Assembly: GCA_947588835.1 (NCBI GenBank)
Contig: CANPZS010000002.1
Coordinates: 27,214 to 91,213, forward strand
Origin: an uncultured Bacteroidales bacterium
GTDB taxonomy: Bacteria; Bacteroidota; Bacteroidia; Bacteroidales; UBA932
DNA: 64,000 nucleotides
Direction: 5' to 3'
This document shows, one piece after another, positions 41,904 to 51,242 of this stretch (within the stretch, counting starts at the first letter, position 1; every line of letters starts with the position of its first letter). The notes under the pieces were generated by a model. It was not told the DNA's origin. It searched no databases and saw only the letters and a program-made list of their open reading frames with translations. The translations under genes were made by a program, and so were the position numbers.

Positions 41904-42323
41904 TTAAAGTTTCCTTACCACAAAAACGCAACTGTCGGCCAATCTGTCCCTGAACAGCCATATCAGGAAATAATAAAGGCCGACACCGGCAATGCCTGCG
42001 AGCCCGCATACCAGCTCATCCGCGCGGACCGCCGACAAAGATAATACTAAAATAATAAAAACGGCAAGGGGAATCACATAAGATATCCACACGGCTTTCA
42101 AACCCATGGACGTTTTCATGACCACCTCCACGGTTTCCCCGGGCTCATAACTTTCCGACGGCCCGGCGAAGGCGGTCACCGTCCTGGTCGCGGACTCCGA
42201 CATGCCGCACAGTCCCGAGGCATGGCAGGCGGAACAGGCCGACTCGGACACTATCTCCACCGTCACGGAACCATGCTCCGCGGATATCACCTTTCCGACA
42301 TGCGATACTTCATTGCTTCCCAT
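41904..42323 (-). CDS. rseC: SoxR-reducing system protein RseC family
   Basis: A 139-residue protein with an N-terminal Cys-rich part (ESACSACHASGLCGMSE) and two TM segments (about residues 75-120). RseC/MucC-like proteins accompany Rnf/Rsx genes and in enterics take part in resetting SoxR; here it more likely helps assemble or protect the complex. It leads the rnf genes, with its first 14 bases inside the DUF3108 gene. Confidence 0.9.
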   Translation of the reverse strand: MGSNEVSHVGKVISAEHGSVTVEIVSESACSACHASGLCGMSESATRTVTAFAGPSESYEPGETVEVVMKTSMGLKAVWISYVIPLAVFIILVLSLSAVRADELVCGLAGIAGVGLYYFLIWLFRDRLADSCVFVVRKL

Positions 42324-43158
42324 CGTTTTTCTCCAAGGATGAAAAATCGTTTTTCAGGCCTTGCCACGACGCCAGCCTGCCTTTCACGCGGCCGCGTATC
42401 AGCTCGGCTTCCACATATACCGGTATCAGATTCCCGTCGTCGCTTATCCACAGCACTGCGTCATCTTCGCCCGTAAATATCTCTCCCTCCACCAGTCCGC
42501 ACGAGAATTTGAGCGTACGGACCTTCCCCAGGCCTTCCACGTCGATGGTCTCCCTGCCGAGGAAAGTGAGGAAAAGACGGTAAGTGTCATCGTCTATGGC
42601 AAACGAAAGCGGATACTTCGCCCCTTTGCGAAGCGAGGACAGATCCATGCAGCGCGCGAAATACAATATGGAAGACACGTCGCAGGTGCATTCGTCTATG
42701 TCTATCTTTACGGAACGCGCACCGCGGCGCTTGTTGTTGAGGGACGCGTTTATGCATCTTGCGCTCCAGTCGTACAGATAGACGTCATTGGCCCAGTAAC
42801 GGCCCTCCTGGGTATCGCGGATGAATTTCAGAGGATGAAGCCCGTCGCGGGAAAACCACGTATCGAAATTTTCCCTCAGCCTGAAGAATCTTTCCACCAT
42901 CTTCACGGACCGTCCTCCGGCACGGGAATGCCACACCTTCCGGCCGTCCAGCATCGCGGTGTCTATGCTCATGCGGAACTCCCCCACGTCCGCATTGATG
43001 ATGCCCCATTTGTAATGGAGAGTGTAGTTGAGCCTTTCCCCGGATTTGAACGGCAGCGAATCTTCGGAAGAACCGTGTATCCTGACGCATTGGCCCGACG
43101 AAACATGTCCTGCCAGCAGAAGCAATACGCAGCATATGAGGATTAGGCGCGGTCTCAT
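42310..43158 (-). CDS. DUF3108 domain protein
   Basis: A 282-residue exported protein with a signal peptide (residues 1-22, ending AGHVSSG) and a beta-rich mature domain (GERLNYTLHYKWGIINADVG, FIRDTQEGRYWANDVYLYDW, DGNLIPVYVEAE). DUF3108 proteins are periplasmic and of unknown function in Bacteroidota. Its ATG shares one base with the dnaB stop (TGATG), so translation is coupled. Confidence 0.85.
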   Translation of the reverse strand: MRPRLILICCVLLLLAGHVSSGQCVRIHGSSEDSLPFKSGERLNYTLHYKWGIINADVGEFRMSIDTAMLDGRKVWHSRAGGRSVKMVERFFRLRENFDTWFSRDGLHPLKFIRDTQEGRYWANDVYLYDWSARCINASLNNKRRGARSVKIDIDECTCDVSSILYFARCMDLSSLRKGAKYPLSFAIDDDTYRLFLTFLGRETIDVEGLGKVRTLKFSCGLVEGEIFTGEDDAVLWISDDGNLIPVYVEAELIRGRVKGRLASWQGLKNDFSSLEKNDGKQ

Positions 43159-44624
43159 CAGAATCCGTTGTTGGCGAACTCGTCGTCCTCATAGTTCATG
43201 GCGGAAGCCACGGGGATGGAACCGGCCTGTATGTCGAGGGCCATGTCCGGCTCTACGAAGCGCACCTGCTCGTTCTTGAAGAGCATCGGTATGTCGGCCG
43301 TCTCGCCGTTCCTGTGCTTGGCGATGATAATGGACGTCTTCTCCTTGTCTTCCGGATTCTCGGAAAGGCCGAGCGGATCGAGCCTGTGAATGAAAATGAC
43401 CATGTCCGCATCCTGCTCTATGGAGCCGGATTCGCGCAGGTCGCTCAGCTGCGGCTTGCCCGTGCCGCCGGTACGCTGCACCGCCTGACGCGAAAGCTGG
43501 GACAGGGCTATTATGGGCACGTTGAGTTCCTTGGCGGTCGCCTTCAGCGTCCTGGATATGGCGGCCACCTCCTGTTCGCGCATCCCGCGCAGTTCGGACG
43601 GCCCCTGCATCAGCTGCAGATAGTCCACCACTATCAGACGGACGTCCTTCTGCTTGACAAGGCGCTTGGCCTTGGTGCGGAACTCCATAAGAGGTATGCC
43701 CGGAGTATCGTCTATGTAAAGCGGAGCCTTCGAAAGATTTTTCAGCTTGTATTCGAGCTGCTCCCACTCGTAGTCCTCGAGCTTCGCCCCGCCCTTTATC
43801 TTGTCCGCCGGCAGGCCCGACTCGGTGGTCATCAGCCTTTTCACAAGCTGTATGGCCGACATTTCAAGAGAGAACACAGCCACTGCCTTGTTGTGGTCCA
43901 CCGCGGCGTTTCTCGCGAGATTCAGGGCGAACGCGGTCTTGCCCACGGACGGACGGGCGGCAAGAATTATCAGATCGGACTTCTGCCATCCCATGGTCAG
44001 GCGGTCGATCGACGGAAAGCCCGACGGGACGCCGCTGAGACCGGTATTGTCCTGCATCTCCTGAATGTCGTTCAATGCGGAATTTATGATGGAGCCTATG
44101 TCCTGCACGTCCCTTTTGACGCTGTTCTTCACGGCATCGTACACCTTGGACTGGGACATGTCTATGAGGTCGTCCACATTGACGGAATCGTCGTAGGCGT
44201 TTTTGAGAATGTCGTAGGCAGCCGTTATAAGATCCCTCTGTATGCATTTCTGCTTCAGGATCTTTATATAGTACTCCATGTTGGCGGCCGCGCCTATCTT
44301 CTGCGACAGTCCGGCCAGCGCGACAGGGCCTCCCACGGTCTCAAGGTTGCCGGACGACCTGAGCTTGTCGGCGACGGTGACCACATCCACGGCCACGTGT
44401 TCGTTCACGAGCGAGGAAACGGCCTCGAATATCATCCTGTGCTGCGGATCGTAAAAACACGACGGGCTGAGCTCCTCCATCGACTCGTCCAAAGTGGACG
44501 GTTCGATGAGCATGGCTCCGAGAACGGCCTCCTCCACGTCAAGGGCCTGGGGCGGCTTGTTCCCCATTTCGAGCCCGAGAGCGTCAAGATCTACGGAATT
44601 CTTCTTTTTGGAAACGGGAGGCAT
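43158..44624 (-). CDS. dnaB: Replicative DNA helicase DnaB
   Basis: A 488-residue hexameric helicase with the N-terminal DnaB domain (PQALDVEEAVLGAMLIEPS), Walker A ARPSVGKTAFALN near residue 225, Walker B LIVVDYLQLMQGP, and the motif SGSIEQDADMVIFIHR. No intein or insertion is present. It lies in a run of small housekeeping genes rather than with rplI, its partner in many Proteobacteria. Confidence 0.97.
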   Translation of the reverse strand: MPPVSKKKNSVDLDALGLEMGNKPPQALDVEEAVLGAMLIEPSTLDESMEELSPSCFYDPQHRMIFEAVSSLVNEHVAVDVVTVADKLRSSGNLETVGGPVALAGLSQKIGAAANMEYYIKILKQKCIQRDLITAAYDILKNAYDDSVNVDDLIDMSQSKVYDAVKNSVKRDVQDIGSIINSALNDIQEMQDNTGLSGVPSGFPSIDRLTMGWQKSDLIILAARPSVGKTAFALNLARNAAVDHNKAVAVFSLEMSAIQLVKRLMTTESGLPADKIKGGAKLEDYEWEQLEYKLKNLSKAPLYIDDTPGIPLMEFRTKAKRLVKQKDVRLIVVDYLQLMQGPSELRGMREQEVAAISRTLKATAKELNVPIIALSQLSRQAVQRTGGTGKPQLSDLRESGSIEQDADMVIFIHRLDPLGLSENPEDKEKTSIIIAKHRNGETADIPMLFKNEQVRFVEPDMALDIQAGSIPVASAMNYEDDEFANNGF

Positions 44625-44639
44625 GTTCCGGCATCGGGA

Positions 44640-45455
44640 TTATTTGAACGCTTCAGGATTGATGATGATGCGTCCGCAATGCTCGCATATTATCAGCTTC
44701 GTGTTGGATTCGATGTCCGCAAGCCTCTGGGGCGTAATGGTATTGAAGCATCCGCCGCAAGCGTTGCCGTTATAGACCGACACGACGGCAAGATGGTTGC
44801 GCACGCTGGCGCGTATGCGCTCGTAGGCGCTCATGGTACGGGCGTCTATCTTGGCCGCCTCGGCGTCCCGCCTGGTCCTGAGGGCCTCTTCCTCGCGGGC
44901 GGTGGACTCCACTATGGCGTCAAGCTCCACCTTCTTGGCCTTCAGGTCCTCGCTGCGTATGGAAAGCATGTCCTTGAGGTCCTCCAGTTCGGCCTTCTTC
45001 CTGGAAATCTCCACCTTGAGGTCATTGATGTTCTTCTCGGCTATCTGCTTCAGAAGCCCCTGGTTCTCTATCTCCTTGTTGAGAGAATCGTACTCGCGGC
45101 TGTTGGATATGGTCTCAAGCTGCTTCTGATATTTCTCTATCTGGGCCTCGCACTCGACAATGCTCTGCCGCGCCTCGGACACTGTATCGTTCATGCCCTC
45201 TATCACCGACATATGCTGGGCGACCCTGGCTTTCATGGCGGCTATCTCCTGCTCGAGGCTCTCCACCTCGGCGGGCAGCTCTCCGCGCTCCTGTATGATC
45301 CTGTCGATGTCGGAATCGGCCTTCTGCAGCTCATACAGCGTCCTGAGCTTCTCCCCTACCGCAATCTCAGAATCGGCGAAGTTTTTCTGAAGCGACACGA
45401 AAGTCTCCCTCTGGTCGATAGGAGTTTCCACTTTCTTTATAGTTTTTTTAGCCAT
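44640..45455 (-). CDS. Zinc-ribbon coiled-coil protein (zf-RING_7/CT398-like)
   Basis: A 271-residue protein. Residues about 30-210 are a long coiled coil (heptads of Leu, Glu and Lys) and the C-terminus holds a C4 zinc ribbon: CGGCFNTITPQRLADIE then CEHCGRII. The family is widespread in Bacteroidota and Chlamydiae; roles proposed include nucleic-acid binding and export of secretion substrates, none certain here. It overlaps the Nif3-type gene upstream by 8 bases. Confidence 0.88.
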   Translation of the reverse strand: MAKKTIKKVETPIDQRETFVSLQKNFADSEIAVGEKLRTLYELQKADSDIDRIIQERGELPAEVESLEQEIAAMKARVAQHMSVIEGMNDTVSEARQSIVECEAQIEKYQKQLETISNSREYDSLNKEIENQGLLKQIAEKNINDLKVEISRKKAELEDLKDMLSIRSEDLKAKKVELDAIVESTAREEEALRTRRDAEAAKIDARTMSAYERIRASVRNHLAVVSVYNGNACGGCFNTITPQRLADIESNTKLIICEHCGRIIINPEAFK

Positions 45456-46230
45456 AATAATATACCGGATTACTGTTTTTCAATTCATCGCTGATGCGAA
45501 TTGCAAAGTTAGGAAAATTTTTCCGTAAGAGTGAAAATAATATCCCCACAATGTCCGCTTCGCTTTCAAAGTGTCCTATGTCCATTATCATGAAATCATC
45601 GGGAGTGAAGAAATGATGATATGAAATGTCGCCGCTCACATACAGGCCTGCGCCGGATTCGCGGGCGGCCCCGGCCAATGAAGCGCCCGAACCGCCGCAT
45701 ACGGCCACCCTGCCTATCAGCCCCTTCGACGGCTTGGACGAACGTATCATCTTGAGGCCGAACCTCTCCTTCACGTAGGCGAGGGCCGCCATGCCGTCCA
45801 TAGGCTCCGGAAAGTCCCCGACGGCGCCGAGCCCGGTCGCCCCGCCCTCGTCCTCGAGCACACGAACGTTCTTCAGCCCGAGCCTTTCGGCCATGGCCCC
45901 GCTCACTCCCGATATGACCTTGTCGGCCGTCGTGTGGGCCGCATACACGGCGATTCCAGCCTTCACGGCCTTGATTATCGCCCTGCCGGCCGGATCATCT
46001 CCGTTTATCTTCTTTATCCCGCGGAATATGAGCGGATGATGGGTAACGATCATGTCCGCGCCCGTCCTTGCCGCCTCGTCCACAAGGGCCGGGGTGCAGT
46101 CAAAGCCGAGCAATATGCCGTGCACCTCGTCCTCCGGACCGCCTATGCACAGTCCGCTGTTGTCCCATTCTTCCTGAATGCCGAGCGGGGCGAAAGCCTC
46201 TATCACGGCCGCAACATCCTTTACTTTCAT
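45448..46230 (-). CDS. Nif3-like dinuclear metal protein (GTP cyclohydrolase I type 2 homolog)
   Basis: A 260-residue Nif3/DUF34 protein. Metal-binding motifs are VTHHPLIFRGIKKI near residue 59, AAHTTADKVI near 96 and, near the C-terminus, GHFESEADI. It lacks the central PII-like insertion of the 370-residue versions. Members bind two metal ions; the physiological reaction is unsettled. It overlaps the MerR gene upstream by 4 bases. Confidence 0.92.
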   Translation of the reverse strand: MKVKDVAAVIEAFAPLGIQEEWDNSGLCIGGPEDEVHGILLGFDCTPALVDEAARTGADMIVTHHPLIFRGIKKINGDDPAGRAIIKAVKAGIAVYAAHTTADKVISGVSGAMAERLGLKNVRVLEDEGGATGLGAVGDFPEPMDGMAALAYVKERFGLKMIRSSKPSKGLIGRVAVCGGSGASLAGAARESGAGLYVSGDISYHHFFTPDDFMIMDIGHFESEADIVGILFSLLRKNFPNFAIRISDELKNSNPVYYYG

Positions 46231-46544
46231 AGCGATTTCCTCACTTCCGCGAGCTGCGCGCGGATTGCCTTCAAGCTTTCAAGGGCCTTGACGCGCCTTT
46301 CCACCGGGCGCCTTTCATCTGCAAGCTCCTTTATGGCCCCCTCTATGGTCATGCCGCGTCCCTTCAGGAGAAAGCATACCTGCTTCAGAGTCTCTATGTC
46401 GGACTCGGCGAACATCCTGTTGCCCTTTGCGTTGCGCTTGGGATTGATGAAACGCGAAAATTTGTCCGACCAGAAGCGTACGGCGGAAGTGCTTTCGCCG
46501 AGAATGCCGGCGACCTCGCCGATGGAATAATATAATTTCTGCAT
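46227..46544 (-). CDS. MerR-family transcriptional regulator
   Basis: A 105-residue protein that is essentially the MerR winged-helix domain (YSIGEVAGILGESTSAVRFW, then RMFAESDIETLKQVCFLL) with a short C-terminal helix. No effector-binding domain is present, so its signal is unknown. This short type is common in Bacteroidota next to M23 peptidase and Nif3 genes. Confidence 0.9.
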   Translation of the reverse strand: MQKLYYSIGEVAGILGESTSAVRFWSDKFSRFINPKRNAKGNRMFAESDIETLKQVCFLLKGRGMTIEGAIKELADERRPVERRVKALESLKAIRAQLAEVRKSL

Positions 46545-46559
46545 GGCGCCTAAAATTTT

Positions 46560-47513
46560 TCAGTCCAGGGACTGCCCGATGTTTCCGGACAGATACAGCA
46601 TGTTGGCGTATTCATACGGGCCGACGGAGGCGAAAGCGTAATTCACCGGATTCATGCACTCCCCGTTCCTGTACACCTCATAGTGCAGATGCGGCACGAA
46701 CGAAGTCCTTGAAATGCCCACCTTGCCGAGCTTCTTTCCCTTCTTCACATGCTGGCCCTTGCCCACCACGATGTCCGTCAGGAAAGCGTACCGGGTTTCA
46801 TATCCGTTGCCGTGGTCGATGGAGACTACGTTCCCGAGGCCTTTGGCGGAACGCACCACCCCCGACACGGTACCGTCAGCCGCGGCATACACCGCGTCGC
46901 CCTCGTAAGTTATCAGGTCCAGGCCTCCGTGATCCATCACCACCTTGTAGAAAGGGTTCAGCTTCTTGCCCGTGGACGCGCCGGTCTGCGCATGGCTTAT
47001 GTCTTCGAGAGGAAGGCTCAGCGGCGGCACGGCGGCCGTCCCGCTTTCCGAAAAAAAACGCATTATCTCGCGGAGATTGGCTCCGACGCCTTCCGCCATC
47101 CTGAGAATGCCGTCCATCTTCGAAGTCGAATATGACAGCAGATACGAATCGGAAAGCCGGTCCGCGGCTACGGACAGGCCGGAGGAAGACGAGGTCAGCG
47201 GGTCGGCCGACGGCGCGGAGGCATTGAAAAGCTGCTCATATATGACGTCGTCCTTCATCTGCAGTCCGTCCACTACGTCTCCGAGCAATTTCTCCTTTTC
47301 CTCAAGCTCAGCGTACAATTTCCTGTACATATTGTTTTCTCGCATGAGGGCCTTTTCCTCGTCCGTGCTCACGAAAAGCGAAAACACTACATACAAAGCC
47401 ACGCAGACGGCCGCCGAGATGAAAAAATATTTCAGGACGGCGAAAACCGCGTTCCTTACGGACCCGGCCGCCTTCCTGAAAGCATCTCCGCCGTCGTGTC
47501 CGTTTCCGCTCAT
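46560..47513 (-). CDS. M23/LytM-domain protein with a degenerate active site
   Basis: A 317-residue protein with one N-terminal TM segment (about residues 20-50), a helical region and a C-terminal LytM domain. The zinc ligands are visible in DHGGLDL and PHLHYEV, but the catalytic-His motif YxHL reads ETRYAFLTD, with Phe in place of His. It may therefore be a weak enzyme or a regulator of another amidase. Its ATG overlaps the stop of the upstream M23 gene (ATGA). Confidence 0.88.
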   Translation of the reverse strand: MSGNGHDGGDAFRKAAGSVRNAVFAVLKYFFISAAVCVALYVVFSLFVSTDEEKALMRENNMYRKLYAELEEKEKLLGDVVDGLQMKDDVIYEQLFNASAPSADPLTSSSSGLSVAADRLSDSYLLSYSTSKMDGILRMAEGVGANLREIMRFFSESGTAAVPPLSLPLEDISHAQTGASTGKKLNPFYKVVMDHGGLDLITYEGDAVYAAADGTVSGVVRSAKGLGNVVSIDHGNGYETRYAFLTDIVVGKGQHVKKGKKLGKVGISRTSFVPHLHYEVYRNGECMNPVNYAFASVGPYEYANMLYLSGNIGQSLD

Positions 47514-48484
47514 GTATTGTCCGCGTCGCTTGCCTGCTGCACGAGGCCCGAATAATCCTCGACAGTCATGTCATAGTCGATATAGCCGTTGGGGTTGACG
47601 TACTTGCCCTTGTAGATGACCTCGTAGTGCACATGGGAGCCGGTGGCGCGGCCGGAATGTCCGCTCAGGCCGATGCACGAGCCCCTTTTCACCTTCATGC
47701 CCTCCACCACGTCGATGCGGCTCATATGGGCGTAGCGGGTCTTGTACCCGAACCCGTGATCGATCAGCACGGAACGGCCGTAGCCGAAAAACTCGTATTT
47801 GACCGACTCCACCACGCCGTCGCCGGTGGCATAGACCTTATTGCCGTCCTTGCATGCGATGTCCTGCCCCGTATGCATCTTGCTGTTCCCGGTGATGGGG
47901 TCCTTCCTGAATCCGAAAGTGCTCGAGACATGGAAATTGGTGGCCGCAGGATTGACCGGGATTATGGCGGGTATGCAGGAGGCCATGTCGCCCGTCTTGC
48001 GCGCCATGGCCTCCACGTCGTCGAAAGACTTGCTTTGGACGCAGGCCTTCTTGGTCAGCTTGTCCAGGCGCACGGCCGTACGCCTCAGGCGGCTGCCGTA
48101 TCCGAGCCCGTCGAAATGGGCATACCTGTTCACGCCGCCGAATCCGGCGTTGCGGACTTCGGGGGCTATCTCGTTCATGCCGAACACGGAGCGGTATATC
48201 CTGTTGTCCCTCGTCTCGAGCCCCTGAAGAACGGCTTCATATCTGTCCATGCGGCTGTTCATGAGCTCCACCTTCGAAGCCCATTCCGCATTGCGTTTCT
48301 TCAGCATGGCGGTCTTGGGCAGCTCGAGGCCCAGGCCTTTCATATAGACGAACAGATATCCGAAGAAAAGGACCGCGCCTGCCGCGGCCGCCGCCAGATA
48401 TCTGAACGCAGGACGCCAGGAGTGCTTTTTACGTTCGTACTTCAGGGTGTCCTTGTTGAGTATATAATTCCTTAAATCAGACAT
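47510..48484 (-). CDS. M23-family metallopeptidase
   Basis: A 324-residue protein with one TM segment (FRYLAAAAAGAVLFFGYLFV) and a periplasmic part ending in a complete LytM domain: HTGQDIACKDG, KTRYAHMSRIDVV and GSHVHYEVIY carry the zinc ligands and catalytic His. It probably cleaves peptidoglycan crosslinks or activates an amidase. ATG 48484 (MSDLRNYILNKDTLKYERKK) is chosen because the promoter at 48504-48536 overlaps the longer frame. First gene of the long minus-strand run. Confidence 0.9.
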   Translation of the reverse strand: MSDLRNYILNKDTLKYERKKHSWRPAFRYLAAAAAGAVLFFGYLFVYMKGLGLELPKTAMLKKRNAEWASKVELMNSRMDRYEAVLQGLETRDNRIYRSVFGMNEIAPEVRNAGFGGVNRYAHFDGLGYGSRLRRTAVRLDKLTKKACVQSKSFDDVEAMARKTGDMASCIPAIIPVNPAATNFHVSSTFGFRKDPITGNSKMHTGQDIACKDGNKVYATGDGVVESVKYEFFGYGRSVLIDHGFGYKTRYAHMSRIDVVEGMKVKRGSCIGLSGHSGRATGSHVHYEVIYKGKYVNPNGYIDYDMTVEDYSGLVQQASDADNT

Positions 48485-48503
48485 ATTGTCAAAGCGCAAG
48501 CCT

Positions 48504-48536
48504 GCAAATATATGAAAATCCGCAACAAACTCCAAA
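48504..48536 (-). promoter_or_regulatory. Promoter of the M23-to-rnf gene run
   Basis: On the minus strand TTTG, a 20-base spacer and TATATTTGC, 19 bases upstream of the M23 ATG at 48484. It is divergent from the alaS promoter. Confidence 0.75.
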
Positions 48537-48553
48537 CCCCTTTCCGGAAGTCC

Positions 48554-48586
48554 TTTAGATTATTCGGGAAAAAACATTAAATTTGC
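48554..48586 (+). promoter_or_regulatory. Promoter of alaS
   Basis: TTTA at 48554, a 20-base spacer and TAAATTTGC at 48578-48586, 25 bases upstream of the alaS ATG. It probably also drives the downstream lptG-fmt and thiN genes. Confidence 0.7.
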
Positions 48587-48611
48587 GTCGAAATATCGTA
48601 TCCGAAAAGTT

Positions 48612-51224
48612 ATGACAGCTAAAGAGACAAGACGGAAATTCCTGGACTATTTCGCGGAGAAAGGGCACGTCCTGGTGCCTTCCGCCCCCATGGTGGTGAA
48701 GAACGATCCGACGCTCATGTTCACCAACGCCGGGATGAACCAGTTCAAAGACATATTCCTCGGCAACTCCGCGCCCAAGTCCGGGCGTGTCGCCGATTCG
48801 CAGAAATGCCTCCGCGTGAGCGGAAAGCACAACGACCTCGAGCAGGTGGGACACGATTCGTACCACCACACCATGTTCGAAATGCTCGGCAACTGGAGCT
48901 TCGGGGACTACTTCAAGGACGAAGCCATCGACATGGCATGGGAGCTCCTGACGGAAGTCTTCAAGATCGATCCGGAAATACTGTACGTCACCGTATTCGA
49001 AGGCGACGCCTCGGACGGCACCTCCGTCGACGAAGAGGCGCGCACGGCATGGCTCAGGCACTGCCCGCCGGACAGGGTGATCCTCGGCAACAAGCATGAC
49101 AATTTCTGGGAAATGGGTGACACGGGCCCCTGCGGCCCCAGCAGCGAAATCCACATAGACCTTCGCAGCGACAAAGAAAAGGCAGAAGTCCCCGGACGCG
49201 ACCTCGTAAACAAGGACAACCCCCTCGTAATAGAGATCTGGAACCTCGTCTTCATGCAATACAACCGCAAGGCCGACGGCTCGCTCGAACCGCTGCCGCA
49301 CAAGTGCATAGACACCGGCATGGGATTCGAAAGGCTGTGCATGGTACTCCAGGGCAAGACAAGCAACTACGACACCGACATATTCGCCGGACTGATATCC
49401 CGCATCGAGGAACTCTCCGGACACAAATACCACGAAAACGAAAAGACCGACATAGCCATACGTGTGATAGCCGACCATATAAGGGCCATCGCGTTCGCCA
49501 TAGCCGACGGGCAGCTGCCTTCCAACGTCAAGGCGGGCTATGTCATAAGGCGCATACTGCGCCGCGCCGTCCGCTACGGATACACTTTCCTCGGCTTCAA
49601 TGAACCGTTCCTCTGCCGTCTCGCCGGACAGCTCGCGGACGACATGGGGGACGCCTATCCTGAGCTCCGCAGGCAGCTGGCATTGATCGAGAGCGTCATA
49701 CGGGAGGAAGAAAACGCCTTCCTGCGCACGCTCGACAGGGGCATCCGCATCATGGACGACTACATGGCCAAAAGCGCCGACAAGGTCATCAAAGGCGCCG
49801 ACGCGTTCACGCTTTACGACACCTTCGGATTCCCCATAGACCTGACCGGGCTCATTGCCACGGAACACGGATTCAAGGTGGATCTCGAAGGCTTCAACGA
49901 AGAACTGCAGAAGCAGAAAGAACGTGCGCGCAACGCCGCTGCCAGCGAATTCGGCGACTGGGTATCGTTCCGCGGAGGCGAAGACGTAGAATTCTGCGGA
50001 TACGACTTCACCGAACTCGATGGGGTGAGCATGCTGAAGCACAGGACGGTGAAATCAAAGAACAGGACAACATACCAGCTCGTCTTCGACAGGACACCGT
50101 TCTATGCCGAGATGGGAGGACAGGCCGGGGACACAGGCTACATACTCTCCGAAAGCGGAGAAAAAACCGCCATCCTCAACACGATAAAAGAGAACGGCCT
50201 TACCATACACATAGCCGAACGCATACCCGAAGACTGCACCGGCGCGTTCTCTCTGCACGTCGACAAGGCGAGGCGCCTCAGAATCACCAACAACCACACC
50301 GCCACGCACCTGCTTGACGAAGCCCTCAGGGAGATACTCGGCACCCACGTCGAGCAGAAAGGCTCATTCGTAGGCCCCGACTATTTCAGGTTCGACTTCT
50401 CGCACTTCGCCAAGATGAGCGACGAAGAAACGGCTGCCGTGGAGAAACGGGTGAACGAACTTATCCGCGCCAACCTGCCGCGCGAAGAAAAACGCGACGC
50501 CACCATGGAAGAAGCCGACGCCATGGGAGCCATCGCCCTGTTCGGAGAGAAATACGGGGACAGGGTACGGGTGATAAAATTCGGCCGTTCGGTGGAACTG
50601 TGCGGCGGCACCCATGCGGACGCCACAGGACAGATAGGACTGTTCAAAATCGTTTCCGAGAGCGCCGTGGCCGCCGGAGTGCGCCGTATAGAGGCGGTCA
50701 CCGGGGCCGAGGCCGAAAACATGGTCTACACGATGCAGGACCTCATCAAGACGGTCCGCTCGTTCTTCAACAACACGCCCGACCTAACTTCCGCCATCCG
50801 CAGGCTGATAGATGAAAACGCCTCCTACAAAAAGGAACTCGAAGAGGCGGCGAAACAGAAAAGCGCGGAAATCGCCAAAAGCCTCGCAGCCCATGCCGAG
50901 GAGACAAACGGCATACGCGTGATCCGCAGCACCCATTCCATGGATCCGGCAATGGCGCGGAACGCGGCCATGATATTGCAGAAAGAATCCGAAAACCTGG
51001 TTCTGGCGGCGGCGTTCGAACATGCCGGCAAACCCAACCTGCTGCTGATGTACTCCGACGACCTTGTGGCGGCCGGCCATGACGCCGTCAAAGACATACG
51101 CGCAGCCGCAGCCTTCATCCGCGGAGGCGGAGGCGGACAGCCCGGACTCGCCACTGCGGGAGGACGCAGCACGGAAGGATTGGAAGAGGCCCTTGAAGCG
51201 CTCGTAGCCGCGGCGACCTCATAA
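48612..51224 (+). CDS. alaS: Alanyl-tRNA synthetase
   Basis: An 870-residue class II synthetase. The N-terminal catalytic domain begins with [14 protein letters not shown] and contains the motif-2 region; the editing domain has the HxxxH zinc site ([13 protein letters not shown]) and [13 protein letters not shown] near residue 665; the C-terminal C-Ala domain ends with a Gly-rich [16 protein letters not shown]. All key residues are present. The next gene starts 18 bases downstream. Confidence 0.98.
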   Translation: MTAKETRRKFLDYFAEKGHVLVPSAPMVVKNDPTLMFTNAGMNQFKDIFLGNSAPKSGRVADSQKCLRVSGKHNDLEQVGHDSYHHTMFEMLGNWSFGDYFKDEAIDMAWELLTEVFKIDPEILYVTVFEGDASDGTSVDEEARTAWLRHCPPDRVILGNKHDNFWEMGDTGPCGPSSEIHIDLRSDKEKAEVPGRDLVNKDNPLVIEIWNLVFMQYNRKADGSLEPLPHKCIDTGMGFERLCMVLQGKTSNYDTDIFAGLISRIEELSGHKYHENEKTDIAIRVIADHIRAIAFAIADGQLPSNVKAGYVIRRILRRAVRYGYTFLGFNEPFLCRLAGQLADDMGDAYPELRRQLALIESVIREEENAFLRTLDRGIRIMDDYMAKSADKVIKGADAFTLYDTFGFPIDLTGLIATEHGFKVDLEGFNEELQKQKERARNAAASEFGDWVSFRGGEDVEFCGYDFTELDGVSMLKHRTVKSKNRTTYQLVFDRTPFYAEMGGQAGDTGYILSESGEKTAILNTIKENGLTIHIAERIPEDCTGAFSLHVDKARRLRITNNHTATHLLDEALREILGTHVEQKGSFVGPDYFRFDFSHFAKMSDEETAAVEKRVNELIRANLPREEKRDATMEEADAMGAIALFGEKYGDRVRVIKFGRSVELCGGTHADATGQIGLFKIVSESAVAAGVRRIEAVTGAEAENMVYTMQDLIKTVRSFFNNTPDLTSAIRRLIDENASYKKELEEAAKQKSAEIAKSLAAHAEETNGIRVIRSTHSMDPAMARNAAMILQKESENLVLAAAFEHAGKPNLLLMYSDDLVAAGHDAVKDIRAAAAFIRGGGGGQPGLATAGGRSTEGLEEALEALVAAATS

Positions 51225-51242
51225 AGCATCATATCCGTCAGG

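Noticed and set aside
43314..45494. A 726-codon open frame antisense to dnaB and the zinc-ribbon gene
   Set aside because: It crosses two well-supported genes and has no recognisable domain.
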